From the NCBI GenBank assembly GCA_964422555.1, contig CAYRBR010000002.1:11529-75528 (forward strand): a stretch of DNA of 64,000 nt, in the 5' to 3' direction. A model generated the notes under the pieces. The model did not search any database and had not been told where the DNA came from. It was given only the letters and a program-made list of their open reading frames with translations. The position numbers and the translations under genes are program-made. Within the stretch, counting starts at the first letter, position 1; each line of letters opens with the position of its first letter. The DNA comes from JAGLCW01 sp964422555. GTDB lineage: Bacteria > Caldisericota > Caldisericia > UBA6126. This document shows, one piece after another, positions 1 to 8,682 of this stretch.

Positions 1-272
1 ACTCAAATGTCAGTATCCGTAATCTCCGCAATAATGTAAATGGAACTGTATCCTTCAATTCAAAAAACAACACTCTGTATGTAAAATTCTACAAAAAAGA
101 AGATTATCAGCTCAATGATATTTTAGTTGTTAGTTCTTTTTCTTCATTGCCAAATGATTTACTGGTGGGATCTATTGTAGAAATTCAGCCGACTGAATCA
201 ATACATTACCTAGCGATCGTTAAACCTGTCAAAGATTTTTCAAAGATTACAGAGGTTCTTGTTATTCAATGA
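1..272 (+). CDS. mreC: Rod-shape determining protein MreC, C-terminal part
   Basis: The reading frame is open from base 3 to a TGA at 270-272; the start lies before the window. The roughly 89 visible residues match the MreC C-terminal beta domain, with the typical run SSFSSLPNDLLVG followed by IVEI and a closing IVKPVKDF...VLVIQ. MreC is an extracytoplasmic scaffold that links MreB and MreD to penicillin-binding proteins during side-wall synthesis. The stop overlaps the mreD start (ATGA at 269-272), so the two genes are translationally coupled. The identification rests on the tail sequence plus the next two genes. Confidence 0.9.
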   Translation, partial: SNVSIRNLRNNVNGTVSFNSKNNTLYVKFYKKEDYQLNDILVVSSFSSLPNDLLVGSIVEIQPTESIHYLAIVKPVKDFSKITEVLVIQ

Positions 273-745
273 TCTACATAATTATTGTATTCCTTCAAGT
301 TTTCATTGTATGCCTTGATTTGTTTTTTTTTCCAAGTTTACTTCATTCCAGAACACCAATCGGCTTATCTTTGCTTTTTGCTATTTCCATGGTTTACCTG
401 TTTCAAACCAAAGGTTTGTTTAGTATTCTCCCCGGATTACTCCTAAAACTCAGTTTTCTACCTACAACAATCGTAGTACCCACACTTATAGCATATTCAC
501 TATTTATATTGCTATCTTTTCTTTTCAAAAACAATCAACAATCCCATGCAAACTCTTTGTTTATTCTTTTCTCTTATGTGGTGATTCTTAGTATTTTTAT
601 TTTTCAGTTTTTCTTTTCTTGCCCTAACCCTTTTTACACATTTATTCTAAATCTACTTTTATATACTTTTGTTATTCTTCCTTTGTTCTATATTTTTTCC
701 AAAAAATTGTTTTCGATCGCTCTCAGAAAAAAGCCTATTCTATGA
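269..745 (+). CDS. mreD: Rod-shape determining protein MreD
   Basis: A 158-residue, very hydrophobic protein with about five membrane segments and almost no soluble loops, the size and profile of MreD. Sequence conservation in this family is weak, so the call depends largely on position between mreC and the PBP2 gene. It overlaps mreC by 4 bases at its start and the PBP2 gene by 4 bases (ATGA at 742-745) at its end. MreD is an integral membrane partner of MreC in the elongasome. Confidence 0.88.
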   Translation: MIYIIIVFLQVFIVCLDLFFFPSLLHSRTPIGLSLLFAISMVYLFQTKGLFSILPGLLLKLSFLPTTIVVPTLIAYSLFILLSFLFKNNQQSHANSLFILFSYVVILSIFIFQFFFSCPNPFYTFILNLLLYTFVILPLFYIFSKKLFSIALRKKPIL

Positions 746-2532
746 ATCATATCCCTTTAGTAAAAAAGAATATCGACATTCATCCTGTTAAGATCGTTCT
801 TTTTATTTTAATCATTTCAGCATGTTCCGTATTCCTTATAACAAAACTCCTTATCTTGCAAGGATTCGAACAAGAGAAATATGCTCATTTAGCAACTAAT
901 AATTACAACCGGTACAGTCTTCAAGAAGCTCCAAGGGGTACCATATATGATCGTAATGGTATTGTTTTAGCAGAGGATGTTCCCACTTTTCATCTTTATG
1001 CAGTTCCCAGCGAAATACCACAACCAAAATACTCCTCAAAATTAATACATGACTTAATAGGTATAAACCAAGAAACAGTCATTCAAAAAATTACTGAAAA
1101 TTATTCTTTTGCCGAGATCTTGCTAAAAGAAAACCTATCCTACGAAGAAAGAATTCGTCTGGAAGAAAACGAATACAAGTTAAAGGGTTTCTTCATAAAA
1201 GAAGGGTATAAGAGGTTTTACCCTAAAAATTCTTGTCTGTGCCATGTTATAGGATACACGGGAGTTATTTCACAAGATGATCTGGCTAGAAAGAAATATT
1301 CCGCATATCAGCCAAATGAGAGGATAGGCATTTCAGGTATAGAAAGATACTACGAAATGTTACTTCATGGCACACCTGGACTTAAGAAGCAAACAATTGA
1401 CGTATACGGTCATGTCGTGGATGAAATAACTGAAAAAGAAGTTATAAAAGGGAAAGATATCTACCTAACCATTGATTCCAGACTTCAGGAAAAAGCAGAA
1501 GAAATCATACAGGATCATCGGGGATGCCTTGTTCTTATGAATTGCAATAATGGTGAAATCATAACTTGCGCATCAAATCCTACTTTTGATCCAAATTACT
1601 TCTCTGGACCCAGACCTATTGAAACTTGGAACTTATGGGTGGAGAATAGAGCTTTTTTCAACATTGCAACCATGGGACAATATCCACCTGGTTCAACATT
1701 CAAGCCCATTGTCGCTTTATTTGGATTAGTAAGTGGTTATCTTACAGATTCCGAATATATTACGTGTACTGGTTCTTTGAAAATCCCCGGACAAGAAGAT
1801 AAATACAGATGCTGGGTATATCCTTCTTCACATGGACCCTTACAATTAAAGAGAGCAATACAGGTATCTTGTGATGTTTATTTTTACCTTGCTGCCGAAA
1901 GATATCCTATTGAATCTTTCATATCATTTCTAAAAGATTTTGGAGGCATATCAAAAGCTACGGGAATTGATTTACCGTCTGAAGAAAGTGGCTTTCTTGG
2001 TAGTCCGGAATGGAAAGAAAAATTTAAGGGACAATCCTGGTTTAAGGGTGATTCTATGAATTTAGGAATTGGGCAAGGTTTCTTATCTGTTACACCTATT
2101 CAGATGACAAAATTATATGCTAAAATTGGGAACAAAGGGAAACATATTCAACCTCACCTCCTACTTGTTGAAAACTCTGAATCAAATTCAACTGATTCGT
2201 TAGATAATTATGCAGATCACAATATTTCACATTACGACTACGATACTATTTTAGAAGGTATGCACATGACTACTCTGTATCCTGGTACTGCATCCGGACT
2301 ATATACTAACTCAGTAGAGATCGCTGCAAAAACCGGCACTGCATTGGTTCAGGGACAAGGTAGAGATATCCAGCATCTTTGGCTTGGTTCAATATTCCCC
2401 TATGAAGATCCTCAGTATAGTTGTTTCCTTCTGTTCGAAAATTCGCAATATCAATTAGCAAGTAATTTAACTCCATTTTTAAAAAATTTTATTGTATACT
2501 TTTATCAGCTTGATGCATCGGAGGTGAATTAA
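742..2532 (+). CDS. mrdA: Penicillin-binding protein 2 (elongasome transpeptidase)
   Basis: A 596-residue class B PBP. There is one N-terminal membrane anchor (about residues 17-39), a dimerisation region beginning near RGTIYDRNG (about 65-73), and a transpeptidase domain. The active-site motifs are S318-T-F-K321, S376-C-D378 and K530-T-G532, all intact. It cross-links lateral-wall peptidoglycan together with MreB/C/D and RodA. The start overlaps mreD by 4 bases. The order mreC-mreD-PBP2-minC-minD is familiar from Clostridia. No rodA is seen within the window. Confidence 0.95.
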   Translation: MNHIPLVKKNIDIHPVKIVLFILIISACSVFLITKLLILQGFEQEKYAHLATNNYNRYSLQEAPRGTIYDRNGIVLAEDVPTFHLYAVPSEIPQPKYSSKLIHDLIGINQETVIQKITENYSFAEILLKENLSYEERIRLEENEYKLKGFFIKEGYKRFYPKNSCLCHVIGYTGVISQDDLARKKYSAYQPNERIGISGIERYYEMLLHGTPGLKKQTIDVYGHVVDEITEKEVIKGKDIYLTIDSRLQEKAEEIIQDHRGCLVLMNCNNGEIITCASNPTFDPNYFSGPRPIETWNLWVENRAFFNIATMGQYPPGSTFKPIVALFGLVSGYLTDSEYITCTGSLKIPGQEDKYRCWVYPSSHGPLQLKRAIQVSCDVYFYLAAERYPIESFISFLKDFGGISKATGIDLPSEESGFLGSPEWKEKFKGQSWFKGDSMNLGIGQGFLSVTPIQMTKLYAKIGNKGKHIQPHLLLVENSESNSTDSLDNYADHNISHYDYDTILEGMHMTTLYPGTASGLYTNSVEIAAKTGTALVQGQGRDIQHLWLGSIFPYEDPQYSCFLLFENSQYQLASNLTPFLKNFIVYFYQLDASEVN

Positions 2533-2533
2533 A

Positions 2534-3232
2534 TTGCCCTCAAAAAGAACACCCGATACTGTAGTCAATTTTAAAGGAGTCTCCAACGGGATTCTTATGT
2601 CATTAGAGCTTGACGATTATGAATTTGATAAAGTTGTCAGGAAAGCAGTTTCAATATATAAAAAGAAGCGAAGCTTTTTTGGACAAAATGTTGATTTGTT
2701 CGCCACTGGTTTTACCAGAGACCTTACTGTTGACGAAGTTGGCATGACTAGGAAAATGTTTGACTATTTGGCTCACAAAGAAGTTCTACCCTACAAAGAT
2801 ACTCTGCCACAAAATCCCCAATCCTCTTCGAATGAATCTATTATTCAGACTGACAAACTTTCACCCTTTGAAGATATTGAAACGAATGAAAACAGTAATG
2901 AATTTTTAGTAATTGGTAAGGATGTTCGAGCTGGCATAGTAGTCCATTCCCCCGGGAATATAATTGTCTTTGGAAATATTAATTTTGGCGCAAAGGTGAT
3001 TGCAGGTAAATCTCTTTATGTTTATGGTTCAATAAAAGGGGATGTAACGTTTGCATCTAGTAAAACTTGCAATCAGGCAATACTAACCTGTTTAAAAATG
3101 CAAGCAATAAGTATCCATACGAAAAAGGAGTTAATTAAAAATCCCATTCAAACCTTAGAGACTGAATCCTTTCCCCTGTATATTTTATACAATAATGGTA
3201 ACACAAGCATTGTTACAATGAATGATGGATAA
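2534..3232 (+). CDS. minC: Septum site-determining protein MinC
   Basis: A 232-residue protein starting at TTG (2534), chosen because GGAGGTG at 2520-2526 sits 7 bases upstream. The N-terminal half resembles the MinC N domain that antagonises FtsZ. From about residue 127 the MinC C-terminal right-handed beta-helix is clear (V-RAG-IVVHSPGNIIVFGNINFG and AGKSLYVYGSIKG). The RSGQ motif that binds MinD in E. coli is changed here to RAGI. It lies 1 base after the PBP2 stop and overlaps minD by 11 bases. It is expected to block septation at the poles with MinD. Confidence 0.92.
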   Translation: MPSKRTPDTVVNFKGVSNGILMSLELDDYEFDKVVRKAVSIYKKKRSFFGQNVDLFATGFTRDLTVDEVGMTRKMFDYLAHKEVLPYKDTLPQNPQSSSNESIIQTDKLSPFEDIETNENSNEFLVIGKDVRAGIVVHSPGNIIVFGNINFGAKVIAGKSLYVYGSIKGDVTFASSKTCNQAILTCLKMQAISIHTKKELIKNPIQTLETESFPLYILYNNGNTSIVTMNDG

Positions 3233-4022
3233 CAAAGGTCAGATCATTGTTTTTACATCCGGTAAAGGTGGGGTTGGTAAATCAACTTTAGTTGCAAACA
3301 TTGGTACTGCAATCGCTCTTCAAAAAAAGAGAGTTGTTGTGATTGATATGGATATTGGCCTAAGAAACCTTGATATGATTCTTGGACTAGAACGTAAAGT
3401 TAGAACAAACATCGTTGATGTAACCAAAGGCTTCAGTTCTGTTGACGATGCACTCATTTTTGACAAACGGACAAACAACTACCTATCTTTGATAGCAGCT
3501 TCCCAAAGTGACATGAAAAAGGATATTAATTTATTTAAATTCCATGGTGTTCTTACCTATCTTGAAAAGCGTTTTGATTTTATTTTAATTGATTCTCCCG
3601 CAGGAATTGAAGAAGGTTTCAGCAAGTCTATTTACTATGCAAAAAAAGCGTTTGTTGTTGTTAACCCTGAGATTTCTTCTATTCGTGACGCGGATAGGGT
3701 TTTAGCATTGCTTGAGAGTCATCGAATCAAAAAGGATATTTTTCTGATCATTAATCGATATAATCATAAACTCAGTAAACGAAGCTACTATATTTCTTCT
3801 GACGATATCGTTGCTCTTCTCCATGTCCCCTGTGTTGGCATTGTATCAGAAGATGAACGCATCCTCAGGCAGAATAATTCAGGCAGCCCATTTGTATACC
3901 AAAGCAACCTTCCTATTGCTACAGAAATAAAAAAAATATCCCGGATGATTATTGGGAAATCCCCGCAGAAATCTAAATTGAATGTTTCTAAATCTTTGTG
4001 GAATAAAATGAAGAACAGTTAA
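3222..4022 (+). CDS. minD: Septum site-determining ATPase MinD
   Basis: A 266-residue ParA/MinD-family ATPase with the deviant Walker A K15-G-G-V-G-K20-S-T and the switch region VIDMDIGLRNLDMILGLE. Walker B is FILIDSPAGIE. The C-terminus ends in a basic amphipathic stretch (SKSLWNKMKNS), consistent with a membrane-targeting helix. Two in-frame ATGs (3222 and 3225) are possible and no Shine-Dalgarno separates them. The gene begins inside the end of minC, so it is probably translationally coupled. MinD recruits MinC to the membrane and MinE stimulates its ATPase. Confidence 0.95.
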   Translation: MMDNKGQIIVFTSGKGGVGKSTLVANIGTAIALQKKRVVVIDMDIGLRNLDMILGLERKVRTNIVDVTKGFSSVDDALIFDKRTNNYLSLIAASQSDMKKDINLFKFHGVLTYLEKRFDFILIDSPAGIEEGFSKSIYYAKKAFVVVNPEISSIRDADRVLALLESHRIKKDIFLIINRYNHKLSKRSYYISSDDIVALLHVPCVGIVSEDERILRQNNSGSPFVYQSNLPIATEIKKISRMIIGKSPQKSKLNVSKSLWNKMKNS

Positions 4023-4034
4023 TAGGAGTTTAAC

Positions 4035-4268
4035 ATGAGTTCAAAAGCCTCTAATCGACTAAAAATAATTCTTAATGAAGATAGAAAAATTCTATCTAAA
4101 CAAAGTGAAAAAGATCTTAGAAAAAAGATTGCCACTGTAATGAGTGAATATTTTGCAATAGACAAACGAAAAATACGTATCAATGTGATAAAAACCAATC
4201 ATCAGGCCGAATACAAATTAACGGCTGACATGCCCATTAAAAAAAGTGAGTTAGAAAAAGACCAATGA
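4035..4268 (+). CDS. minE: Cell division topological specificity factor MinE
   Basis: A 77-residue protein of the size of MinE. It has the MinD-binding helix signature RLKIILNEDRK (about residues 8-18) and a C-terminal dimerisation half (KRKIRINVIKTNHQAEYKL). AGGAG lies just before the ATG. Its presence implies pole-to-pole Min oscillation rather than a DivIVA-anchored Min system. It overlaps the next gene by 4 bases (ATGA). Confidence 0.88.
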   Translation: MSSKASNRLKIILNEDRKILSKQSEKDLRKKIATVMSEYFAIDKRKIRINVIKTNHQAEYKLTADMPIKKSELEKDQ

Positions 4269-5437
4269 GGATCATTCATGTTGGAAGCCTCTTTATTGGT
4301 CTTCAGAACCTTGGGAAGTCAACTGATAATAGCTACATGTTTTCGCAAGTTCAAGACTATTTTGACTACCTGTCATTTATTGCTGAATATGTAGATAAGA
4401 ACTCTATCGATGTGGTTTTATTCTCTGGTAATTTATTCTTTTCTTCACACCCAAGCCCTTTCTTACAATGGAAATTAGGGAATGTGTTGGAAAAAATGCA
4501 CAAAAGTGATATAAAAATTTTTATACTCCAGAACCAATATGATCAATCAGACTCATACTCTTCCAGTAGTGAAATATGTAGTTATTCTATGCTAGATAAA
4601 TACGCTAGATTTGTTAACAAACCTAGCGTTCATCCAATCAAAAGAAAAAAGGATTCTATTCAAATTGCCTTTTTACCCTTTAAAAGAAGTCCCTTCTCAA
4701 CAGACTCTAAAAACCTTGGTAGTAACAAAACGAAAGAGTTTGAAAAGGAGCTTAAAATACTCTCTTCACAAATTGACTCGGATATACCATCCTTTCTTAT
4801 GACACAAGCTTTAATCGACAATGTTAAACAATACTACCTGTTTAATTCTCTGCCAGAAATCTCTTCATCAATATCTGATTCTCTCCCGTTTCACTATATC
4901 TCTCTTTCGAATTTTCCATTTTCAAAGATAATTCCTGTTCATCGTCGAAACAACCAAACTGTGTTTTATTCTTATCCTGGTACATTGGGTGAAATCGAAT
5001 TTGAAGATTCTTTAATTGATCGCGGTTTTATTTTGTATGACACAAAAAACAACAATTCTCCTGTTTTCGTACCTAATGCAGCAAAACGTCACACTGCTCT
5101 TATTCGGGTTCATGGACAAAACGAAGAAGAGGTATGGGAAAAACTAAATGAAGAATTTCTTTTAAACGATTACAGAGACTATATTACCACAATTGTCGTT
5201 CAAGCTCCCTTAAGAATAAATCCAAACGTAATTCGTGATAAGTATTCTGAGCATTGTTACTACATACAAAGAATCGTATCGCAAAAAGAGATTGTTAAAT
5301 GTGAAGAAACGTATAACCAAATTGGCTTTTCAGATTTTTTAAGATCCTATTTAACCTTACAAGATATTCAAGACAAGGACTTTTTAGAAGATGTTTATAA
5401 ACAAGGCAACCAGTATTACGAGAAGACAAAACTGTGA
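4265..5437 (+). CDS. SbcD/Mre11-like protein with degenerate nuclease site
   Basis: A 390-residue protein that follows the SbcD outline. The N-terminus MRIIHVGSLFIG aligns with the canonical HTSDWHLG. The stretch SIDVVLFSGNLFF aligns with VVLIAGDLFD, ILQNQYD with I-x-GNHD, and HYISLSNFP with YVALGHIH. In every one of these motifs the metal-binding Asp/His/Asn is replaced. The later capping-domain region (about 278-340) and the C-terminal region that in SbcD binds the SbcC coiled-coil base appear retained. It overlaps minE and the SbcC-like gene by 4 bases each. I infer a structural partner of the following ATPase without nuclease activity. Homology is judged by motif alignment by eye only. 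Confidence 0.75.
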   Translation: MRIIHVGSLFIGLQNLGKSTDNSYMFSQVQDYFDYLSFIAEYVDKNSIDVVLFSGNLFFSSHPSPFLQWKLGNVLEKMHKSDIKIFILQNQYDQSDSYSSSSEICSYSMLDKYARFVNKPSVHPIKRKKDSIQIAFLPFKRSPFSTDSKNLGSNKTKEFEKELKILSSQIDSDIPSFLMTQALIDNVKQYYLFNSLPEISSSISDSLPFHYISLSNFPFSKIIPVHRRNNQTVFYSYPGTLGEIEFEDSLIDRGFILYDTKNNNSPVFVPNAAKRHTALIRVHGQNEEEVWEKLNEEFLLNDYRDYITTIVVQAPLRINPNVIRDKYSEHCYYIQRIVSQKEIVKCEETYNQIGFSDFLRSYLTLQDIQDKDFLEDVYKQGNQYYEKTKL

Positions 5438-8415
5438 TGATTACACCAAATTTCATTGAAATCAATAATTTCCTCTCGTATGTAGGTACACATAAATTAT
5501 CCTTCCAAGAAAATTCTTACTATCTAGTCTCTGGTAAAAATGGAGCTGGCAAAAGTGCTTTAGCTGATACAATGATTTTTTCTTTGTTTGGTATTCTTCG
5601 TTCAGAATATTCTCCCTTCAATAATCAAATTCTTTCTTTTGGAGCTGAATCAGGCTATATCCAGTTTGATTTCTTTTTAAATGACACTTTGTGGAGAATT
5701 CGACGTGATTTTTCTACTGATTCAACAAATAATCACATTCAGTTTAAAAAACGCCAAAATACATACTGGAAGAACTATACTCTTTCTGAAGATTCCTTGA
5801 CTCAACAGCAAATCTTAGATACTTTAAAAATAACTCCTCAACAGTTTTTCATGACTTTTTTTAAGACAAACAGTTATCCCTCTTTCTATGAGTTTCTTTC
5901 ACTTAATAATGTTGATAAGTATACTGCTGTATCGCGATTTCTTAATGTACCCTCTTTTGATTTGATTCAAAAATTTGTAGAGAAAGATCTCCAAGAATAC
6001 GCAATAAGGAAAGAATATCTTTCTACTTTTATAAACCAGAATAAATCGAAAATAAAAGAAAAAAAGCAACTTGAAAAAATCCTTCATGAGAGTAAAGATA
6101 AGTTGGCTAAAACGAAAGAACAGATACTACATTTAAAGCAAGATATCGATCAACAAGATTTACTCTGTAAAGAAATTGAAAATGGCCTTCAAAATAAAAA
6201 AATATTGATGGAACGAATTCAGTATCTACGAAACAACCAGAATGAAAAGCGAACTGAAAGACAACTTCTTTCTGAAAAATTAAATGAATTGCAAAATGCA
6301 ATTAAAATCCAGCATGAAATTGAAAATGGGTATAAACAGTTATCTGACTTGATCGTTTTAAACAAAAAATACAATGAAAATTTTGAACAGAGAGAAAGAA
6401 TTCAACATCAAATTGATGAAATTCAAACTATTCTAGATGATCAAGAAATCGCATTAAAGAAAAAGGCAAATGATCTAAAACAAGCTGAAGATGAATACTC
6501 TGAAAAGAAAAAATATCTTCCTGATTTAAATTTAAAAATGCAAGCAATCCAATCCAAGTTGAAAGAAATGGAAAAAGTTCGCTATCAAGTTCAAAAACTT
6601 GAAAAAGAAAAAGAATCCATTCAAAAGGAAATTGATGTCCTTAATGAAAAAATTGGGATGTTGAAAAAAGAAAGGATCATCATACGAGAAAAGAAAGAAA
6701 AAATCTATAAAGAAGTAGTCTCTTTCGAACAAATTATTCAAAAAGATCAAAGTACGAAAAAGAAATTACAAATCCTAAAAGAGAATAAAGAGAAGGTTAA
6801 ATTATTACAAGACCAAATTGATTTAGAAGAAAAAAAGAAGAACATTTTATCTCAACAAAATGAACGTTTCGAGTCCATGATAGAAACGCTAAACGAGAAG
6901 ATCAGTATTTTCCACATAACGGATGAATTTGAAAATCGATGTCCAGCTTGCGGTACTCCACTTACAAAAGAAAAAGAATCTGAAATACTCTTGAACTACA
7001 AGCGTGATTTAGAGATGAAAAAATCTACATTAAATAGAAACCTGAATACGCTCCAAAAAATGGAAAACAAGATAGTCTCACTGAACAGTGATAAAAATGT
7101 TCTTTCTTCGGATTTTCATCTTGAGGAAGATTTACAACAACAATATTTGCAAATACAAGAATGTAAAGCCTCTATAAGAACTAAAACCGAGAATCACTAC
7201 CGAACAAAACTTCAGGAATCGAAAATTGAAGAAGAGCTTAACAAAACTACTTACTCGATAAACAATCTAAAAAGTCGTTTGAAAACAGCTGATCAGCAAT
7301 TCATAAATTTAACACTTGTCCTTTCTAACCAAACTGTATTGGAAAACAATTTAGGAGATCTTCACAAACAAATTTCAGAAGCTTTAGAGGTAGACCAAAA
7401 ATTACCCAGTATTCTAAAACAATTAATTGAAACAAAGCGGAAAATTGAAACAAAAAACTATTCTCAAGACAATTGGAAAAAACTAAATGAACTTAAAAAA
7501 AGAATCCTCTCTATTCCTTACAGTGTAGCTGAACACAATCAAATTAAGAATAAAATTAATCAACTTAAATATTTCGAAACCGAAAAAAGAGTAATGGATG
7601 AGAAATTAATTGAAAAAGACAGTGTTTTGAACCAATTATCCTCTGTCGATAAAAAACTTGGTTCTCTTCAATCTGAGATTGATAAAAATATTGATTCAAT
7701 AAAAGGTATACCCTACCAACAAAAGGATCTCTATGCTGAACAAGATAAGAAAAAATGTTTAGTTTCAAATAGAGAGCAATCTGAACTCGAAGAAAAAGAT
7801 TTGGAAATAGAGATTTCGAAGTTTGAACAAAATATGGAAGACATTCACCGACTACAAATAAAATATGGTGAAGCACTTGAAGAATTTAATACATACCTTA
7901 AAAAAGAAAAAAGTGTTACAATATGCAGAGAACTCTTAAGAGAAACCGCTATAGGAGTTTTTATCGTTTCCCGTATTATACCCTCTCTTGAATTTTATGT
8001 TAACGGTATTTTATCTTCTCTCACAGACAACGATATACAGGCATCCGTTTCTTTGACGAAAAGTAAAAATAATAATCAACAACTTACAGTAAAGATTATT
8101 GAGAGCGGTCATTCAATCTCATATGAATACCTAAGTACCGCAGAAAAGTTTAAAGTTAACATTGCATTTCGGCTTGCCTTTTCTAAACTACTCTCAGATC
8201 ATCCTGAAAACAATAGGGTGTTTTTATGTATTGATGACGATTTTGGTTCATTAGATTTAAATAGTAAAAATCAAATAATTCTCTCTTTGTTAAAGTTAAA
8301 GAAATCCATCAATACACTTTTATTGATAACACATTCAAACGTGTTCCAGAATTGCTTTGACTACAGAATTCGTATTCAGAAAACCAGAAATACTTCATCT
8401 TTTTCATATTATTAA
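5434..8415 (+). CDS. SbcC/Rad50-like coiled-coil ATPase with divergent motifs
   Basis: A 993-residue SMC/Rad50-type protein. Walker A is intact (G34-K-N-G-A-G-K40-S). Long lysine/glutamate-rich coiled coils flank a central zinc hook (C503-P-A-C506). The C-terminal half-domain has LSTAE at 900-904 where LSGGE is normal. Its Walker B reads I933-D-D-D-F-G, placing Asp instead of the catalytic Glu, and a His switch is at H967. The Q-loop region near LKTxxQGEF also lacks an obvious Gln. It starts at GTG 5434 or ATG 5437, within the end of the SbcD-like gene. The architecture is that of an SbcD partner; ATP hydrolysis may be slow or altered. Confidence 0.82.
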   Translation: MMITPNFIEINNFLSYVGTHKLSFQENSYYLVSGKNGAGKSALADTMIFSLFGILRSEYSPFNNQILSFGAESGYIQFDFFLNDTLWRIRRDFSTDSTNNHIQFKKRQNTYWKNYTLSEDSLTQQQILDTLKITPQQFFMTFFKTNSYPSFYEFLSLNNVDKYTAVSRFLNVPSFDLIQKFVEKDLQEYAIRKEYLSTFINQNKSKIKEKKQLEKILHESKDKLAKTKEQILHLKQDIDQQDLLCKEIENGLQNKKILMERIQYLRNNQNEKRTERQLLSEKLNELQNAIKIQHEIENGYKQLSDLIVLNKKYNENFEQRERIQHQIDEIQTILDDQEIALKKKANDLKQAEDEYSEKKKYLPDLNLKMQAIQSKLKEMEKVRYQVQKLEKEKESIQKEIDVLNEKIGMLKKERIIIREKKEKIYKEVVSFEQIIQKDQSTKKKLQILKENKEKVKLLQDQIDLEEKKKNILSQQNERFESMIETLNEKISIFHITDEFENRCPACGTPLTKEKESEILLNYKRDLEMKKSTLNRNLNTLQKMENKIVSLNSDKNVLSSDFHLEEDLQQQYLQIQECKASIRTKTENHYRTKLQESKIEEELNKTTYSINNLKSRLKTADQQFINLTLVLSNQTVLENNLGDLHKQISEALEVDQKLPSILKQLIETKRKIETKNYSQDNWKKLNELKKRILSIPYSVAEHNQIKNKINQLKYFETEKRVMDEKLIEKDSVLNQLSSVDKKLGSLQSEIDKNIDSIKGIPYQQKDLYAEQDKKKCLVSNREQSELEEKDLEIEISKFEQNMEDIHRLQIKYGEALEEFNTYLKKEKSVTICRELLRETAIGVFIVSRIIPSLEFYVNGILSSLTDNDIQASVSLTKSKNNNQQLTVKIIESGHSISYEYLSTAEKFKVNIAFRLAFSKLLSDHPENNRVFLCIDDDFGSLDLNSKNQIILSLLKLKKSINTLLLITHSNVFQNCFDYRIRIQKTRNTSSFSYY

Positions 8416-8416
8416 A

Positions 8417-8444
8417 TTGACAAATTTAGTTTGTTCTTTTTAAT
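8417..8444 (+). promoter_or_regulatory. Probable sigma-70-type promoter of kor operon
   Basis: TTGACA at 8417-8422 and TTTAAT at 8439-8444, 16 bases apart, lie directly after the SbcC-like stop and about 40 bases before the TTG start of korD. This would separate the kor operon from the upstream division operon. Judged by eye. Confidence 0.5.
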
Positions 8445-8484
8445 GATCAACGTATTTTTATGGTTTTGAAAGCGGGGATCTATC

Positions 8485-8682
8485 TTGAAACAAATAGAAA
8501 AGATTATCATCGATGAGAAACGTTGTAAACATTGTAGCATTTGTGTTCATATCTGCCCAAAGGAAGTCTTGGAAGAAGATTCAACTGGCACAATATTTGT
8601 CGAAAATTTAGCAGCTTGTATCGGCTGCATGTCTTGCCAGGATCATTGTCCAGATTTAGCAATTGAGGTGATTACATCATGA
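8485..8682 (+). CDS. korD: 2-oxoacid:ferredoxin oxidoreductase, ferredoxin-like delta subunit
   Basis: A 65-residue 2[4Fe-4S] ferredoxin. Cluster ligands are C14/C17/C20/C24 and C45/C48/C51/C55, each set ending in CP. The start is TTG at 8485, supported by GGGG at 8474-8477 upstream. It passes electrons from the catalytic subunits to free ferredoxin. It overlaps korA by 4 bases (ATGA). The order delta-alpha-beta-gamma is common for KorDABC/VorDABC in anaerobes. Confidence 0.9.
   Translation: MKQIEKIIIDEKRCKHCSICVHICPKEVLEEDSTGTIFVENLAACIGCMSCQDHCPDLAIEVITS

Noticed and set aside
5899..7876. Several minus-strand frames of 60-103 codons
   Set aside because: Products are Phe/Leu-rich complements of the Lys/Glu-rich SbcC-like coiled coil; codon bias artefact.
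4265..8415. Annotation as a normal SbcCD exonuclease
   Set aside because: Nuclease ligands and several ATPase residues are missing, so the standard functional label would mislead.
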